From an uncultured Eisenbergiella sp. (GTDB lineage: Bacteria > Bacillota > Clostridia > Lachnospirales > Lachnospiraceae), in the NCBI GenBank assembly GCA_910585455.1, contig CAJUEL010000031.1, positions 1-57,642 on the forward strand: DNA of 57,642 nucleotides, in the 5' to 3' direction. The stretch's first letter is position 1, and each line of letters begins with the position of its first letter. Both the position numbers and the translations under genes were made by a program. The notes below the pieces were generated by a model, which did no database searches, was not told the DNA's origin, and saw nothing but the letters and a program-made list of their open reading frames with translations. This document shows, one piece after another, positions 1 to 8,380 of this stretch.

Positions 1-30
1 CGCCAAAAGCAAAAAACCTTTTGACAGTGT

Positions 31-819
31 GTTTTCCTAATAGGAGTTAATCATACCAGCTATACTGTCAACAAAAGCTATACGGATAGCTATGTACACG
101 AATTTGAATATGATGATAAGGGAAATCAAATAAAGGCGGTTTATGCAGGTACCACTGAGTATGGCGATGGGGATAGTCATTCCTATAATCAAACATCTGA
201 ATATGAGTACGACGATAACAGCAGGATGATAAAAGAGGTGAACACCTCCGGAGAGGGGGAATACACAAGCCAGGTTGTATATGAATACGCCTATGACAAT
301 GCGGGGAATTGTATTACAAAGGCAATGCATGATGGAGATGGTTCCCTGGTTTTAACCACAAGCAATGAATATGATTCCAATAATAACCTGATCAAAAAGA
401 CGGAGACTGATGCAGAAGGTACTGTGAACCTGCTGGAGCAGTATGAATATGACAGCCGTGGCAATTTGTTAAAAATATCATACGATTATTATACAATAGA
501 CTCCAGTTCTTTACATGAATATGAGTATGATGAGGAGGACCGGGAAGTCAAGCATACATATTACTCTGATGGTGCGCTGGAAACCATAAGCTGTTGGGAA
601 TATGACGATTATGGAAAGCTGGTCAAAAGGATGGAATATAGCACTGATGAAGCATCGTCCTATATCATGGAATACACGTATATGAAATTACAGGACTATC
701 TTTCCGCAAAGGAATCCATTGATCAGGAAGAGCCGGAGGTCGCAAATACGCAGCCGTTTAAGGACCTGTTATCGATTCCAGACGCATCGGAGGTGGAAAC
801 CGAAAGCGCGATTGACTGA
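31..819 (+). CDS. YD-repeat (RHS-like) protein, 5' end missing
   Basis: About 262 residues of tandem YD-type repeats, roughly one every 20-25 residues: FEYDDKGNQIK, YEYDDNSRMIK, YDNAGNCITK, NEYDSNNNLIKK, YEYDSRGNLLK, YEYDEEDREVK, WEYDDYGKLVK. Such repeats form extended beta structures in RHS and other cell-surface or secreted proteins. The C-terminus (PEVANTQPFKDLLSIPDAS and on) leaves the repeat pattern. The frame is open from base 31, but an in-frame TGA lies at 28-30 and no ATG, GTG or TTG lies between that stop and the first repeat, so the true start and any signal peptide are lost. The first usable internal ATG (226) cuts through the repeats and is unlikely to be native. Probably a truncated or interrupted gene; no toxin domain is visible, so calling it an RHS toxin would go too far. 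Confidence 0.6.
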   Translation, partial: VFLIGVNHTSYTVNKSYTDSYVHEFEYDDKGNQIKAVYAGTTEYGDGDSHSYNQTSEYEYDDNSRMIKEVNTSGEGEYTSQVVYEYAYDNAGNCITKAMHDGDGSLVLTTSNEYDSNNNLIKKTETDAEGTVNLLEQYEYDSRGNLLKISYDYYTIDSSSLHEYEYDEEDREVKHTYYSDGALETISCWEYDDYGKLVKRMEYSTDEASSYIMEYTYMKLQDYLSAKESIDQEEPEVANTQPFKDLLSIPDASEVETESAID

Positions 820-891
820 TACGAAAACAGAAAAATGTCTGTAAATGGTACGTTTAAGGATATTTTGAAATACCAGGAGGAGAGTGGCGCA

Positions 892-1137
892 ATGCAGATG
901 AATCCGATGAAGCTTCTTCAAATCAAAGGACTGTGGGAGGAATTTCAGAGAAATCATGAGAGGTTCATGCAGTTTGTGAAGGTGGCAGGACAGGGAGCGC
1001 TGTCCGAGGGAGCCGTGATGGAGGTTACGGTGACCACGGCGGAAGGGAAAACCTTAAGCTCAAATTTGAAGGTGACAGCACAGGATATGGAGCTGGTCAG
1101 GCAGCTTCGGGAAATGGTGATGGAAAATGCAAAATAA
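892..1137 (+). CDS. small conserved-type protein of unknown function (81 aa)
   Basis: I do not recognise this protein. The ATG at 892 is chosen because AGGAGG lies at 875-880, 11 bases upstream; the longer frame from 835 has no ribosome binding site. The product is hydrophilic, starts MQMNPMKLLQIKGLWEEF, has an N-terminal helix-like half and a C-terminal half with beta-like stretches (VMEVTVTTAEG), and carries no signal peptide or membrane segment. It overlaps the phosphatase gene downstream by 11 bases, so the two are probably translated together. Intracellular location is likely; function is unknown. Confidence 0.7.
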   Translation: MQMNPMKLLQIKGLWEEFQRNHERFMQFVKVAGQGALSEGAVMEVTVTTAEGKTLSSNLKVTAQDMELVRQLREMVMENAK

Positions 1138-1960
1138 AAGCTACGAAATTATGAGAATCGAACTGGAAGGCATGCCAAATACAAGAGATCTGGGCGGCAT
1201 GCCCACAAGGGACGGCAGGAAAATCCGCTCCAAAAAGCTTCTGCGCAGCGGGAATCTCTGTGATACGACGCCGGAGGATGCGGCAATATTAAAGGAAGAG
1301 TACCGGTTGGAAAGAGTGCTGGATTTTCGGACATCCGAGGAGCGGATACAGAGCCCGGACCGGATGATCGAAGGGGTCAGCTATCGGCATATTCCGATTC
1401 TGGACGAAAAAGCGTTGGGCATCACCCGGGAGGAAGGGGCGGAAAAGAATTTTGTGGAGCAGGTGCTTTTCGGCATGCTGGACGGGGAAAAATCTCCCAT
1501 AGAGATGGCGGAGGATTATATGCGGCAGATGTATGCCAGTTTTTTGCAGAGCGAATTTGCCCGGCAGGCATACCGGCAATTTTTTGAGGAGCTGCTCACA
1601 GAAAGGCAGGGAAGCATTCTCTGGCACTGCACGGCGGGAAAGGACAGGGTCGGCATCGGAACCATGCTGCTTTTACAGGCGCTGGGCGTGGAGGAGGAGC
1701 TGATTCTGAGAGACTATCTGAAGGTGAATGAATTCGTGCGCCATGTCATCGAGCTTCACAGCAGGCTTGCGATAGAGCGTACCGGCAAAGAGATTGCCGG
1801 AACTGTGATAGAAAAGCTGTTTTCAGTGGAGGCATCTTATCTGGAGGCTGTCTACGGGGAAATCCGGCGGGACTTCGGTTCGATGGATGCCTTTCTGGAG
1901 CGGGAGATGGGGTTGGATACCCAAAAACGAGAAAAGCTGCGCGATATGTATCTGGAGTGA
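1127..1960 (+). CDS. tyrosine-protein phosphatase (Y_phosphatase3-type)
   Basis: A cytoplasmic dual-specificity-like phosphatase of 277 residues. The P-loop HCTAGKDRVG is at residues 167-176, with Cys168 as nucleophile and Arg174 as phosphate binder; the family's N-terminal signature NTRDLGG (around residues 18-24) and a following RSGNL are present. This arrangement is typical of the bacterial family that includes the Listeria LipA/Mycobacterium PtpB type, which acts on phosphotyrosine or phosphoinositides; the substrate here is unknown. The start at 1127 overlaps the upstream small gene by 11 bases and has only a weak purine-rich stretch before it; the ATG at 1151 is an alternative and would remove eight residues. 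No signal peptide is visible. Confidence 0.88.
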   Translation: MQNKSYEIMRIELEGMPNTRDLGGMPTRDGRKIRSKKLLRSGNLCDTTPEDAAILKEEYRLERVLDFRTSEERIQSPDRMIEGVSYRHIPILDEKALGITREEGAEKNFVEQVLFGMLDGEKSPIEMAEDYMRQMYASFLQSEFARQAYRQFFEELLTERQGSILWHCTAGKDRVGIGTMLLLQALGVEEELILRDYLKVNEFVRHVIELHSRLAIERTGKEIAGTVIEKLFSVEASYLEAVYGEIRRDFGSMDAFLEREMGLDTQKREKLRDMYLE

Positions 1961-2020
1961 AATAAGCGGACATTCATGTTCTTTTGTCCGGCGGCAGGAG
2001 CTTTATTTTTTGTCGCTGGA

Positions 2021-2053
2021 TAAAAATTCCGGGCGATATCAATCGCCCGGAAT
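2021..2053 (-). terminator. intrinsic terminator of the lipoprotein gene
   Basis: Perfect 12-bp arms ATTCCGGGCGAT (2026-2037) and ATCGCCCGGAAT (2042-2053) with a four-base loop. Read on the minus strand it is followed by a T-run (bases 2026-2021), as expected just after the lipoprotein stop codon at 2059. Confidence 0.85.
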
Positions 2054-2058
2054 CTGTA

Positions 2059-2568
2059 TTACTCCTGTGGAGCTTCTTCGCCGCCGGTCCAGTCAGGCTC
2101 ATCCGGCTCGGATACGACAATCACATTGTCGTCCTCCGGATAACGGCCCTGTAACAGGATCGCGACATAATTGATGCGCTTCATGGCACGGGAATAGTTC
2201 TCTCCGGCGGCTTCCGCGATGGCATCGTCGTAGCCGTCGGCATAGGCCTCATGGTAGAGCCTTGCCGCTTCTTCCATGTATTCCGATGCCTCTATGGCGG
2301 TATCCTGAATATTTTCAAAGGGATCCGGATACTCCATGGCGGCAAGGGAGTCGAACAACACCTCCATGCTGTCCAGCTGGGCGAGCATATCCGTCACTGC
2401 GGTATCGGCCTGAGGGTCAATATTTTCCAACGTGACAACGGCAGTGGACAGGGAATCATAAAAACCGTCCATTTCATCATGAAAGGTATCCAGTTCCTGA
2501 TTGCCGCCGCCGCAGCCTGCGAGAAGCGGAAGGCATATAGCCAGTATGGCTGATACAGTTTTTTTCAT
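2059..2568 (-). CDS. putative lipoprotein of unknown function (169 aa)
   Basis: The N-terminus MKKTVSAILAICLPLLAGC is a lipoprotein signal peptide: two lysines, a hydrophobic core and the lipobox LLAGC with Cys19 as the lipidated residue. The mature part is strongly acidic and mostly helical (LDTFHDEMDGFYDSL and on) and ends PDWTGGEEAPQE. It should be anchored on the outer face of the cytoplasmic membrane after processing by Lgt (encoded at 9399) and Lsp. It is a single-gene unit with its own minus-strand promoter and terminator. The family is not recognised and no enzymatic motif is visible. Confidence 0.8.
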   Translation of the reverse strand: MKKTVSAILAICLPLLAGCGGGNQELDTFHDEMDGFYDSLSTAVVTLENIDPQADTAVTDMLAQLDSMEVLFDSLAAMEYPDPFENIQDTAIEASEYMEEAARLYHEAYADGYDDAIAEAAGENYSRAMKRINYVAILLQGRYPEDDNVIVVSEPDEPDWTGGEEAPQE

Positions 2569-2605
2569 GATAAAAATCCTTTCTCAAATAATCCAATCAA
2601 TTTCA

Positions 2606-2634
2606 AATCTACCATAACACAGGAAGAAATGCAA
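2606..2634 (-). promoter_or_regulatory. sigma-A promoter of the lipoprotein gene
   Basis: On the minus strand TTGCAT (2634-2629), 17 bases, then TAGATT (2611-2606), with a TGG just before the -10 giving an extended -10. It lies about 40 bases upstream of the lipoprotein start. Confidence 0.6.
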
Positions 2635-2701
2635 GAAAAAGCGAAAATTTGGTCGAAAATAAAATAGAAATTGTCGCCGGAACAGGATGTTTCTTTTTTT
2701 C

Positions 2702-2730
2702 TTTTCTTTTTTTCGTATTCATGATAGAAT
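2702..2730 (+). promoter_or_regulatory. probable promoter of the metH-ilvBN unit
   Basis: Extended -10 element TGATAGAAT (2722-2730) with a weak -35 TTTTCT (2702-2707) at 17-base spacing. The leader to the metH start is only about 60 bases, too short for a SAM or cobalamin riboswitch, and neither is visible. Confidence 0.45.
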
Positions 2731-2797
2731 GTCATAATGATGATTTAAAAAAGCAGCTTTGCACTGCGCAAGAGGAAGGAAGAGCAGGATACAGGAT

Positions 2798-5335
2798 ATG
2801 ACGAAGGAACAATTCAGGCAGGAAGCGGGACGGCGGCTTCTGTTTTTGGACGGAGCCACCGGTTCCAATCTGCAAAAGGCGGGAATGCCCGCGGGCGTAT
2901 GTCCCGAGCAGTGGATCACACAGCATCCGGATGCGCTGATCGATTTGCAGCGGGCTTATGTGGAAGCGGGAAGCAATATTTTATATGCGCCCACATTCAC
3001 CGCAAACAGGATCAAGCTGCGGGAGTTTTCCCTGGAGAATCAGATAGAAGAGTTGAACCATACGCTTGTGGGGCTGTCGAAGAAAGCGGCGCAGGGCAGG
3101 GCGTGGATCGCCGGAGACCTGACCATGACCGGAGAACAGCTGGTGCCCATGGGCAGGCTGGATTTTGAAGAGCTGGTCGATGTATATAAGGAACAGATCG
3201 GTTATCTGGCAGCGGCGGGCGTGGATCTTTTGGTAGTGGAAACCATGATGAGCCTGCAGGAGACGAGAGCGGCGCTGATCGCGGCAAAAGAAAGCGCGCC
3301 AAAGCTGCCGGTGATGGTGACCATGACCTTTGAAGCGGACGGGAGAAGCCTGTTCGGCACGGATGCGAAAACTGCGGCGGTGGTGCTTTCCTCTCTGGGC
3401 GCGGACGCGGTGGGGGCAAACTGCTCCACGGGACCTGCTGCAATGGCAGAGGTCATCCGGCAGATGGCAGAGGTGACCGATATTCCCATCATCGCAAAGC
3501 CGAATGCGGGACTGCCTTCCTTGAATGCGGAGGGACAGACCGTCTATGAAATGGAACCGGAGGAATTCTGTGAGGAAGCGAGGCTTTTGTGGGAAGCCGG
3601 GGCGTCCATACTGGGCGGCTGCTGCGGAACGACGCCTGGGCATATCAGGGCGGTGACGGATGAATTTCTGGCTTTAAAGCCCGTCAGGCGGGAGCCTGTG
3701 CGCAAAAGCATGCTGGCATCGGAACGCGCCACCGTGTCCTTTGGGTTGGAGGACCCCTTCCTGATCGTGGGAGAGCGGATCAATCCCACTGGAAAAAAGA
3801 AGCTGCAGGCGCAGCTTCGGGAGGGCAGCTTCGAGCTCGTGACGCAGTTTGCACAGGAGCAGGAGGAACGGGGCGCTTCCATTCTGGATGTGAACATGGG
3901 CATGAGCGGCATTGACGAAAAGGAAATGATGCTGAAGGCGTTGGAGGAGATCGCCGGCGTGACAAGCCTTCCGCTCTCCATCGATTCCAGCCATGTGGAT
4001 GTGATCGAGGCGGCGCTGCGCCGCTATCCGGGCAGGGCGCTGATCAATTCCATATCCCTGGAATCGGAGAAGTTTGAAAAGCTTTTACCGATTGCAAAAA
4101 AATACGGGGCAATGTTCATTTTGCTTCCGTTATCCGATAAGGGACTGCCCGAAAATCAAAAGGAAAAGATCGAAATTATCGAGACAATCAGGAAACGGGC
4201 GCTTTCGCTGGGCTTTTCCCAAAAGGATATCGTGGTGGATGGACTGGTCGCCACGGTGGGAGCGAACAAGAACGCTGCGCTGGAAACGCTGGAAACGATT
4301 CGTTACTGTAAGGAAAACGGGCTTGCCACGATCTGCGGCTTATCCAATATTTCCTTCGGGCTGCCGGAGAGAAGCTGTGTCAATACCGCGTTTCTGACGA
4401 TGGCGATTTCGGCGGGGCTCACCATGGCGATCGCCAATCCCGGACAGGATCTTCTGGTCGCGGCGGCATTTGCGTCTGATCTTCTTCTGCGCAAGGAGGA
4501 GAGCGATATCCGCTATATTGAATTTGCGGGCTTGTGGAAGGAACGCCGGGAGCAGGAGGAAGCCAAAAGAGAGGCGGCCATTTTGCAAAACGGCGCAGCC
4601 CTGACAACCTCCCGCAGGACAGATGATAAGCTGTCGGGGCAGGGAGCGGCGGGGCAGGACAGCGCCTTATCCCAAAATCCTGCCGATCGGGCAGCATCGG
4701 ATGTGCGCAGCGCCGTTTTGAAGGGAAACCGCAGGGCGATAGAGCAGCTGACGCAAAATGCCCTGTCTGCGGGAATCGCGGCGCAGACGCTTTTAAACGA
4801 ATATCTGCTGCCCGCCATCAACGAGGTGGGGGAGCTGTTCGATCAGGGCAAATATTTTCTGCCGCAGCTGATCGCCAGCGCGGAGACCATGAAGCTGTCC
4901 ATCGGCATTTTAGAGCCCCTGCTTTTGGAAGCGGGCGGATCGGGAAAAATGCCGGTGGTGGTGATCGCCACCGTCGCCGGGGATATTCATGATATCGGAA
5001 AAAATCTGGTGGCACTGATGTTAAAAAACTATGGCTTTCAGGTGATTGATCTGGGGAAGGACGTGCCGAAGGAACAAATCGTGGAGGCGGCGCTGGAAAA
5101 CGGCGCGCAGATCATCGCCCTTTCGGCGCTTATGACCACCACAATGCAGGAAATGAAGCATGTGATCGAATACGCCAGGCAAAAGGGCGTGACCGCCAAA
5201 ATCATGATCGGCGGCGCGGTCATCACCCAGGAGTATGCGGACGAAATTCACGCGGACGGGTATTCCAGGGACGCGGCGGAGGCTGTGAAGCTGGCAAAAC
5301 GGCTGACGGAAATGAAGGATACAGGCAGAGAATAA
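2798..5335 (+). CDS. metH: B12-dependent methionine synthase, short form
   Basis: Methylates homocysteine to methionine using 5-methyltetrahydrofolate through a cobalamin intermediate. Domains in order: homocysteine S-methyltransferase (about 1-300) with zinc ligands Cys209, Cys275 and Cys276 (GGCCGTTPGH); pterin-binding domain (about 320-580, with GERINPTGKKK and DVNMGMSG); an Ala/Gln-rich linker; then cobalamin cap and binding domains (about 640-845) with the DxHxxG signature DIHDIGKN, His731 being the expected lower cobalt ligand. The C-terminal SAM-binding reactivation domain of E. coli MetH (about 1200 aa) is absent, as in many Firmicutes, so reactivation must come from elsewhere. The ATG at 2798 is preferred over an upstream in-frame TTG at 2759 because the domain begins right after it. 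The gene sits 19 bases before ilvB, suggesting cotranscription. Confidence 0.93.
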   Translation: MTKEQFRQEAGRRLLFLDGATGSNLQKAGMPAGVCPEQWITQHPDALIDLQRAYVEAGSNILYAPTFTANRIKLREFSLENQIEELNHTLVGLSKKAAQGRAWIAGDLTMTGEQLVPMGRLDFEELVDVYKEQIGYLAAAGVDLLVVETMMSLQETRAALIAAKESAPKLPVMVTMTFEADGRSLFGTDAKTAAVVLSSLGADAVGANCSTGPAAMAEVIRQMAEVTDIPIIAKPNAGLPSLNAEGQTVYEMEPEEFCEEARLLWEAGASILGGCCGTTPGHIRAVTDEFLALKPVRREPVRKSMLASERATVSFGLEDPFLIVGERINPTGKKKLQAQLREGSFELVTQFAQEQEERGASILDVNMGMSGIDEKEMMLKALEEIAGVTSLPLSIDSSHVDVIEAALRRYPGRALINSISLESEKFEKLLPIAKKYGAMFILLPLSDKGLPENQKEKIEIIETIRKRALSLGFSQKDIVVDGLVATVGANKNAALETLETIRYCKENGLATICGLSNISFGLPERSCVNTAFLTMAISAGLTMAIANPGQDLLVAAAFASDLLLRKEESDIRYIEFAGLWKERREQEEAKREAAILQNGAALTTSRRTDDKLSGQGAAGQDSALSQNPADRAASDVRSAVLKGNRRAIEQLTQNALSAGIAAQTLLNEYLLPAINEVGELFDQGKYFLPQLIASAETMKLSIGILEPLLLEAGGSGKMPVVVIATVAGDIHDIGKNLVALMLKNYGFQVIDLGKDVPKEQIVEAALENGAQIIALSALMTTTMQEMKHVIEYARQKGVTAKIMIGGAVITQEYADEIHADGYSRDAAEAVKLAKRLTEMKDTGRE

Positions 5336-5354
5336 AAAGAGGAGGAGCAGTATT

Positions 5355-6971
5355 ATGAATGGTGCACAGGCAATGGTGAAGTGCCTTGAAAAAGAAGGCG
5401 TGGAAATGGTTTTCGGGTATCCGGGCGTGGCGATCTGTCCCTTTTATGACAGCATTCTGGATTCCGATATCCGCACGATTTTGATCCGGACAGAGCAAAA
5501 CGCGGCGCATGCGGCCAGCGGTCTTGCCCGGGTGACGGGGAAGGTGGGCGTCTGCGCGGTCACAAGCGGCCCCGGCGCGACCAATCTGATCACCGGTATT
5601 GCAACAGCCTTTGCGGACAGCATACCGCTGGTATGCATCACCGGTCAGGTCAACAGTGAGCTGATCGGCAGCGATGTGTTTCAGGAGGCGGATATCACGG
5701 GAGCGGCGGAATCCTTCGTCAAATACAGCTATCTGATCCGGAATGTGGAGGACATTCCGCGCATTTTCAAGGAGGCGTTCCACATTGCCAGCACAGGGCG
5801 CAAGGGTCCCGTTCTCATCGACGTGCCCATTGATGTGCAGAATGCGGCGATCAGGAAATTCAAATATCCCGAGGAGGTCAGCCTGCGCACCTACAAGCCT
5901 ACGGTGAAGGGACATATCGTGCAGATCAAGAAGGTCATGGCGGAGCTGGAAAAGGCGAAAAAGCCGGTGATCTGTGCGGGCGGCGGCGTGCTTTTGAGCG
6001 ATGCCCAGGACATGCTGCGGGAATTTTCCCACAAATATCAGGTGCCTGTGGTCTCCACCATGATGGGAATCGGCGCCATGCAGACCGAGGACGAGCTGAA
6101 TTTCGGCATGGTGGGCAATAACGGCGCGCCCTGCGCGAACCGCGCCATGAACGAGGCGGACATGATCATCATGATCGGCGCCCGGGTCGCGGACCGGGCG
6201 GTCAACCAGCCGGAAATCATCACCCGGGACAAGGTGCTGGTGCATATGGATGTGGATCCGGCGGAAATCGGAAAGAATGCCGGACCGACCATACCGCTGG
6301 TGGGCGATGCCAGACATATTTTTGAAGAAATGCTCCATATTGAAATCGAATGCGATCACGCCCTCTGGGTGCAGACGCTCTATGAATACCGCCAGACGAT
6401 GAAGGAAAAGCGCGTCTGTGATCCTGCCTGCGTGGACCCGGCGGAGTTCATCCGCAGTCTCACCGACAGGATGCAGAGGGATGGCATCTATGTGGCGGAC
6501 GTGGGCCAGAATCAGATCTGGTCCTGTAAAAACTGTATCGTCAGGGATGGGCGCTTTTTAACCTCGGGCGGCATGGGTACCATGGGCTATTCCATCCCCG
6601 CCGCCATGGGAGCGAAGCTGGCATGCCCCGATAAGCAGGTGGTCGCCGTATGCGGAGACGGCTCCTTCCAGATGTCCATGATGGAGCTTGCCACCATGCG
6701 ACAGCACAATGTTCCGGTCAAGATCATCGTCATCGCGAACCGGTACCTGGGCATGGTGCGGGAATATCAGCACAACACCTATCAGGGCAGATATTCCGTC
6801 GTGGATCTGTCCGGCAGTCCGGATCTGTCAAAGCTGGCGGAAGCCTACGGCATCCGTTTCATCCGGCTTTCTGCGCGGGAGGAGATGGACAGCGCCATAG
6901 AGGAATTTTTAAGCAGGGATGAATCGGTTTTGATGGAATGCGTCATCGATCCGATGGATGTGGTGAAATAA
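5355..6971 (+). CDS. ilvB: acetolactate synthase large subunit
   Basis: Thiamine-diphosphate enzyme of branched-chain amino-acid synthesis: condenses two pyruvates to acetolactate, or pyruvate with 2-oxobutyrate. The 538 residues fit the catalytic subunit. The activating Glu47 sits in RTEQNAAHAASG, and the TPP/Mg motif starts GDGSF (434-438) and reaches an Asn after about 27 residues (IANRYLG). AGGAGGAG lies just before the start. It is 19 bases after metH and followed 18 bases later by its regulatory subunit. It ends soon after the TPP domain, so it is slightly shorter than the roughly 560-residue norm. Biosynthetic IlvB is favoured over catabolic AlsS because of the adjacent ilvN, ilvC and leuCD genes. 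Confidence 0.93.
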   Translation: MNGAQAMVKCLEKEGVEMVFGYPGVAICPFYDSILDSDIRTILIRTEQNAAHAASGLARVTGKVGVCAVTSGPGATNLITGIATAFADSIPLVCITGQVNSELIGSDVFQEADITGAAESFVKYSYLIRNVEDIPRIFKEAFHIASTGRKGPVLIDVPIDVQNAAIRKFKYPEEVSLRTYKPTVKGHIVQIKKVMAELEKAKKPVICAGGGVLLSDAQDMLREFSHKYQVPVVSTMMGIGAMQTEDELNFGMVGNNGAPCANRAMNEADMIIMIGARVADRAVNQPEIITRDKVLVHMDVDPAEIGKNAGPTIPLVGDARHIFEEMLHIEIECDHALWVQTLYEYRQTMKEKRVCDPACVDPAEFIRSLTDRMQRDGIYVADVGQNQIWSCKNCIVRDGRFLTSGGMGTMGYSIPAAMGAKLACPDKQVVAVCGDGSFQMSMMELATMRQHNVPVKIIVIANRYLGMVREYQHNTYQGRYSVVDLSGSPDLSKLAEAYGIRFIRLSAREEMDSAIEEFLSRDESVLMECVIDPMDVVK

Positions 6972-6989
6972 GAAAGGAGGAGAGTCGCG

Positions 6990-7475
6990 ATGAAAAAAAT
7001 ATATTCTGTACTGGTGGAAAACCGTTCCGGCGTGCTTTGCAAGGTTGCGGGGCTTTTCTCCAGAAGGGCGTTCAACATTGACAGTCTGGTGGTGGGGGAA
7101 ACCGACGACCCTGCCGTTTCCTGTATGACCATCGTTTCCAGCGGAGATGACCGGACGCTGGAGCAGATCGAGAAGCAGCTGAACAAAAAGCTGGATATCA
7201 TCAAGGTAAAAACCTTCGATGAAATGGCCAGCGTGAGCCGTGAGCTGATGCTTGTGAAAATCAAATACAACCGGAGCAACCGCAGGGACATCATGGAAAT
7301 CTGCAGCATTTTGAAGGCGCAGATCGTGGACATGTCCAAGAGCCAGATGCTGATTCAGATCTGCGATGTGCCGGAGAAGGTGCAGCTCTTTTTGAAAATG
7401 CTGCAGTCCATCAGCATCGTGGAGGTGGCGCGCACCGGGACGGTGGCGCTGCAGAAATGCCACGATCAGGATTGA
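6990..7475 (+). CDS. ilvN: acetolactate synthase small (regulatory) subunit, first copy
   Basis: A 161-residue regulatory subunit with an N-terminal ACT domain: SVLVENRSGVLCKVAGLFSR followed by the conserved FNIDSLVVGETDDP, then the second alpha/beta domain (SRELMLVKIKYN to the C-terminus). It binds the catalytic subunit IlvB, stimulates it and confers feedback inhibition by valine or related amino acids. AAAGGAGGAG precedes the start and the gene is 18 bases after ilvB, so it is the direct operon partner. A second, diverged copy follows at 7747; the two differ at many positions, including the amino-acid-binding loop after the first ACT strand. Confidence 0.92.
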   Translation: MKKIYSVLVENRSGVLCKVAGLFSRRAFNIDSLVVGETDDPAVSCMTIVSSGDDRTLEQIEKQLNKKLDIIKVKTFDEMASVSRELMLVKIKYNRSNRRDIMEICSILKAQIVDMSKSQMLIQICDVPEKVQLFLKMLQSISIVEVARTGTVALQKCHDQD

Positions 7476-7645
7476 GGCGACGGCCTGGAAGCAGCAGTGG
7501 CGACAGTGCAGACGGGTCCAGACTGTTCCGGCAGTGTGTCCTGTTGTGTCAGAAAAGCTTTATCACGGGTTGATATAACAGATTTCATCAAAAATCGGCC
7601 GTTCCATAATTATAAGTTATGGTACGCATGACATACACTCATACA

Positions 7646-7674
7646 TTGACAGCGGCCGGGTTTGTTGCTACAAT
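7646..7674 (+). promoter_or_regulatory. near-consensus promoter for ilvN2-ilvC-lgt
   Basis: TTGACA (7646-7651), 17-base spacer, TACAAT (7669-7674) with an extended TGC before the -10. It lies 73 bases before the second ilvN start, within the 271-base gap after the first ilvN. No T-box or terminator hairpin is evident in that gap. Confidence 0.8.
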
Positions 7675-7746
7675 GATATGAAATGAAAAACAGCGGTTCA
7701 GATTTGTCTGAGCTGTTACAATGAAAAAGGGCAAAGGAGGAGCAGA

Positions 7747-8250
7747 ATGCAGAAAAAAGTATTCCAGCTGTTGGTTGACAATACCTCCGGCGTATTGAGC
7801 CGTATTTCCGGTCTGTTTTCCAGACGCGGCTATAACATTGAAAGCATTACGGCCGGCGTTACCGCAGATCCCCGGTTTACACGCATCACGATCGTGGCGA
7901 GCGGGGACGATGAGATTCTGGACCAGATCGAGAAGCAGGTGGGGAAGCTGGTTGATGTCAGAGATATCAGAGAACTGGAGGCCCAGGACAGCGTTTTTAG
8001 GGAACTGGCTTTAATCAAGATCAAGGCGGGCGCGCAGGACCGTCCGGGCATCATTGCGGTGGCGAACGTATTCCGCGCCAATATCATCGACGTGGGGGCG
8101 GAGAATCTGATCATTGAGCTGACCGGCTCCCAGAGCAAGATCGAAGCGTTTTTGAAGCTTCTGGAGGGCTATGAAATTCTGGAGCTTGCCAGAACCGGCG
8201 TCGCGGGTCTGGGACGCGGCATTGATAAAGTGGTATACATAGATGACTGA
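7747..8250 (+). CDS. ilvN: acetolactate synthase small subunit, second copy
   Basis: A full-length 167-residue paralogue of the gene at 6990. The ACT domain begins QLLVDNTSGVLSRISGLFSR, followed by GYNIESITAGVTADP, the more common form of this motif in IlvN/IlvH proteins, then a second domain starting FRELALIKIKAG. GGAGGAG lies before the ATG. It has its own promoter and leads ilvC and lgt. It presumably regulates the single ilvB present here, possibly in competition with the first copy or with different effector sensitivity; that is inference. Confidence 0.92.
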   Translation: MQKKVFQLLVDNTSGVLSRISGLFSRRGYNIESITAGVTADPRFTRITIVASGDDEILDQIEKQVGKLVDVRDIRELEAQDSVFRELALIKIKAGAQDRPGIIAVANVFRANIIDVGAENLIIELTGSQSKIEAFLKLLEGYEILELARTGVAGLGRGIDKVVYIDD

Positions 8251-8380
8251 CTGCCGGTGACATACAACACCCAAAGCGGCTTCTGCTGCCGGGCAGAGCA
8301 GGCGGTCATCATGCAAACATGTAATGCTTCTGTGTGACGGAGCGTTACCATAAAACCTATGAGATGGAGGAATTTTAAAA

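Noticed and set aside
2569..2797. SAM or cobalamin riboswitch before metH
   Set aside because: The leader after the predicted promoter is about 60 bases, and no conserved B12-box or SAM-type stems are visible.
5223..6359. 378-codon open frame on the strand opposite ilvB
   Set aside because: His/Arg/Asp-rich composition with no domain pattern and no ribosome binding site; it mirrors the codon use of ilvB, which is certain.
7476..7746. T-box or leader attenuator before the second ilvN
   Set aside because: No T-box core sequence (TGGNACCGCG-like) and no terminator before the gene; only a strong promoter was found.
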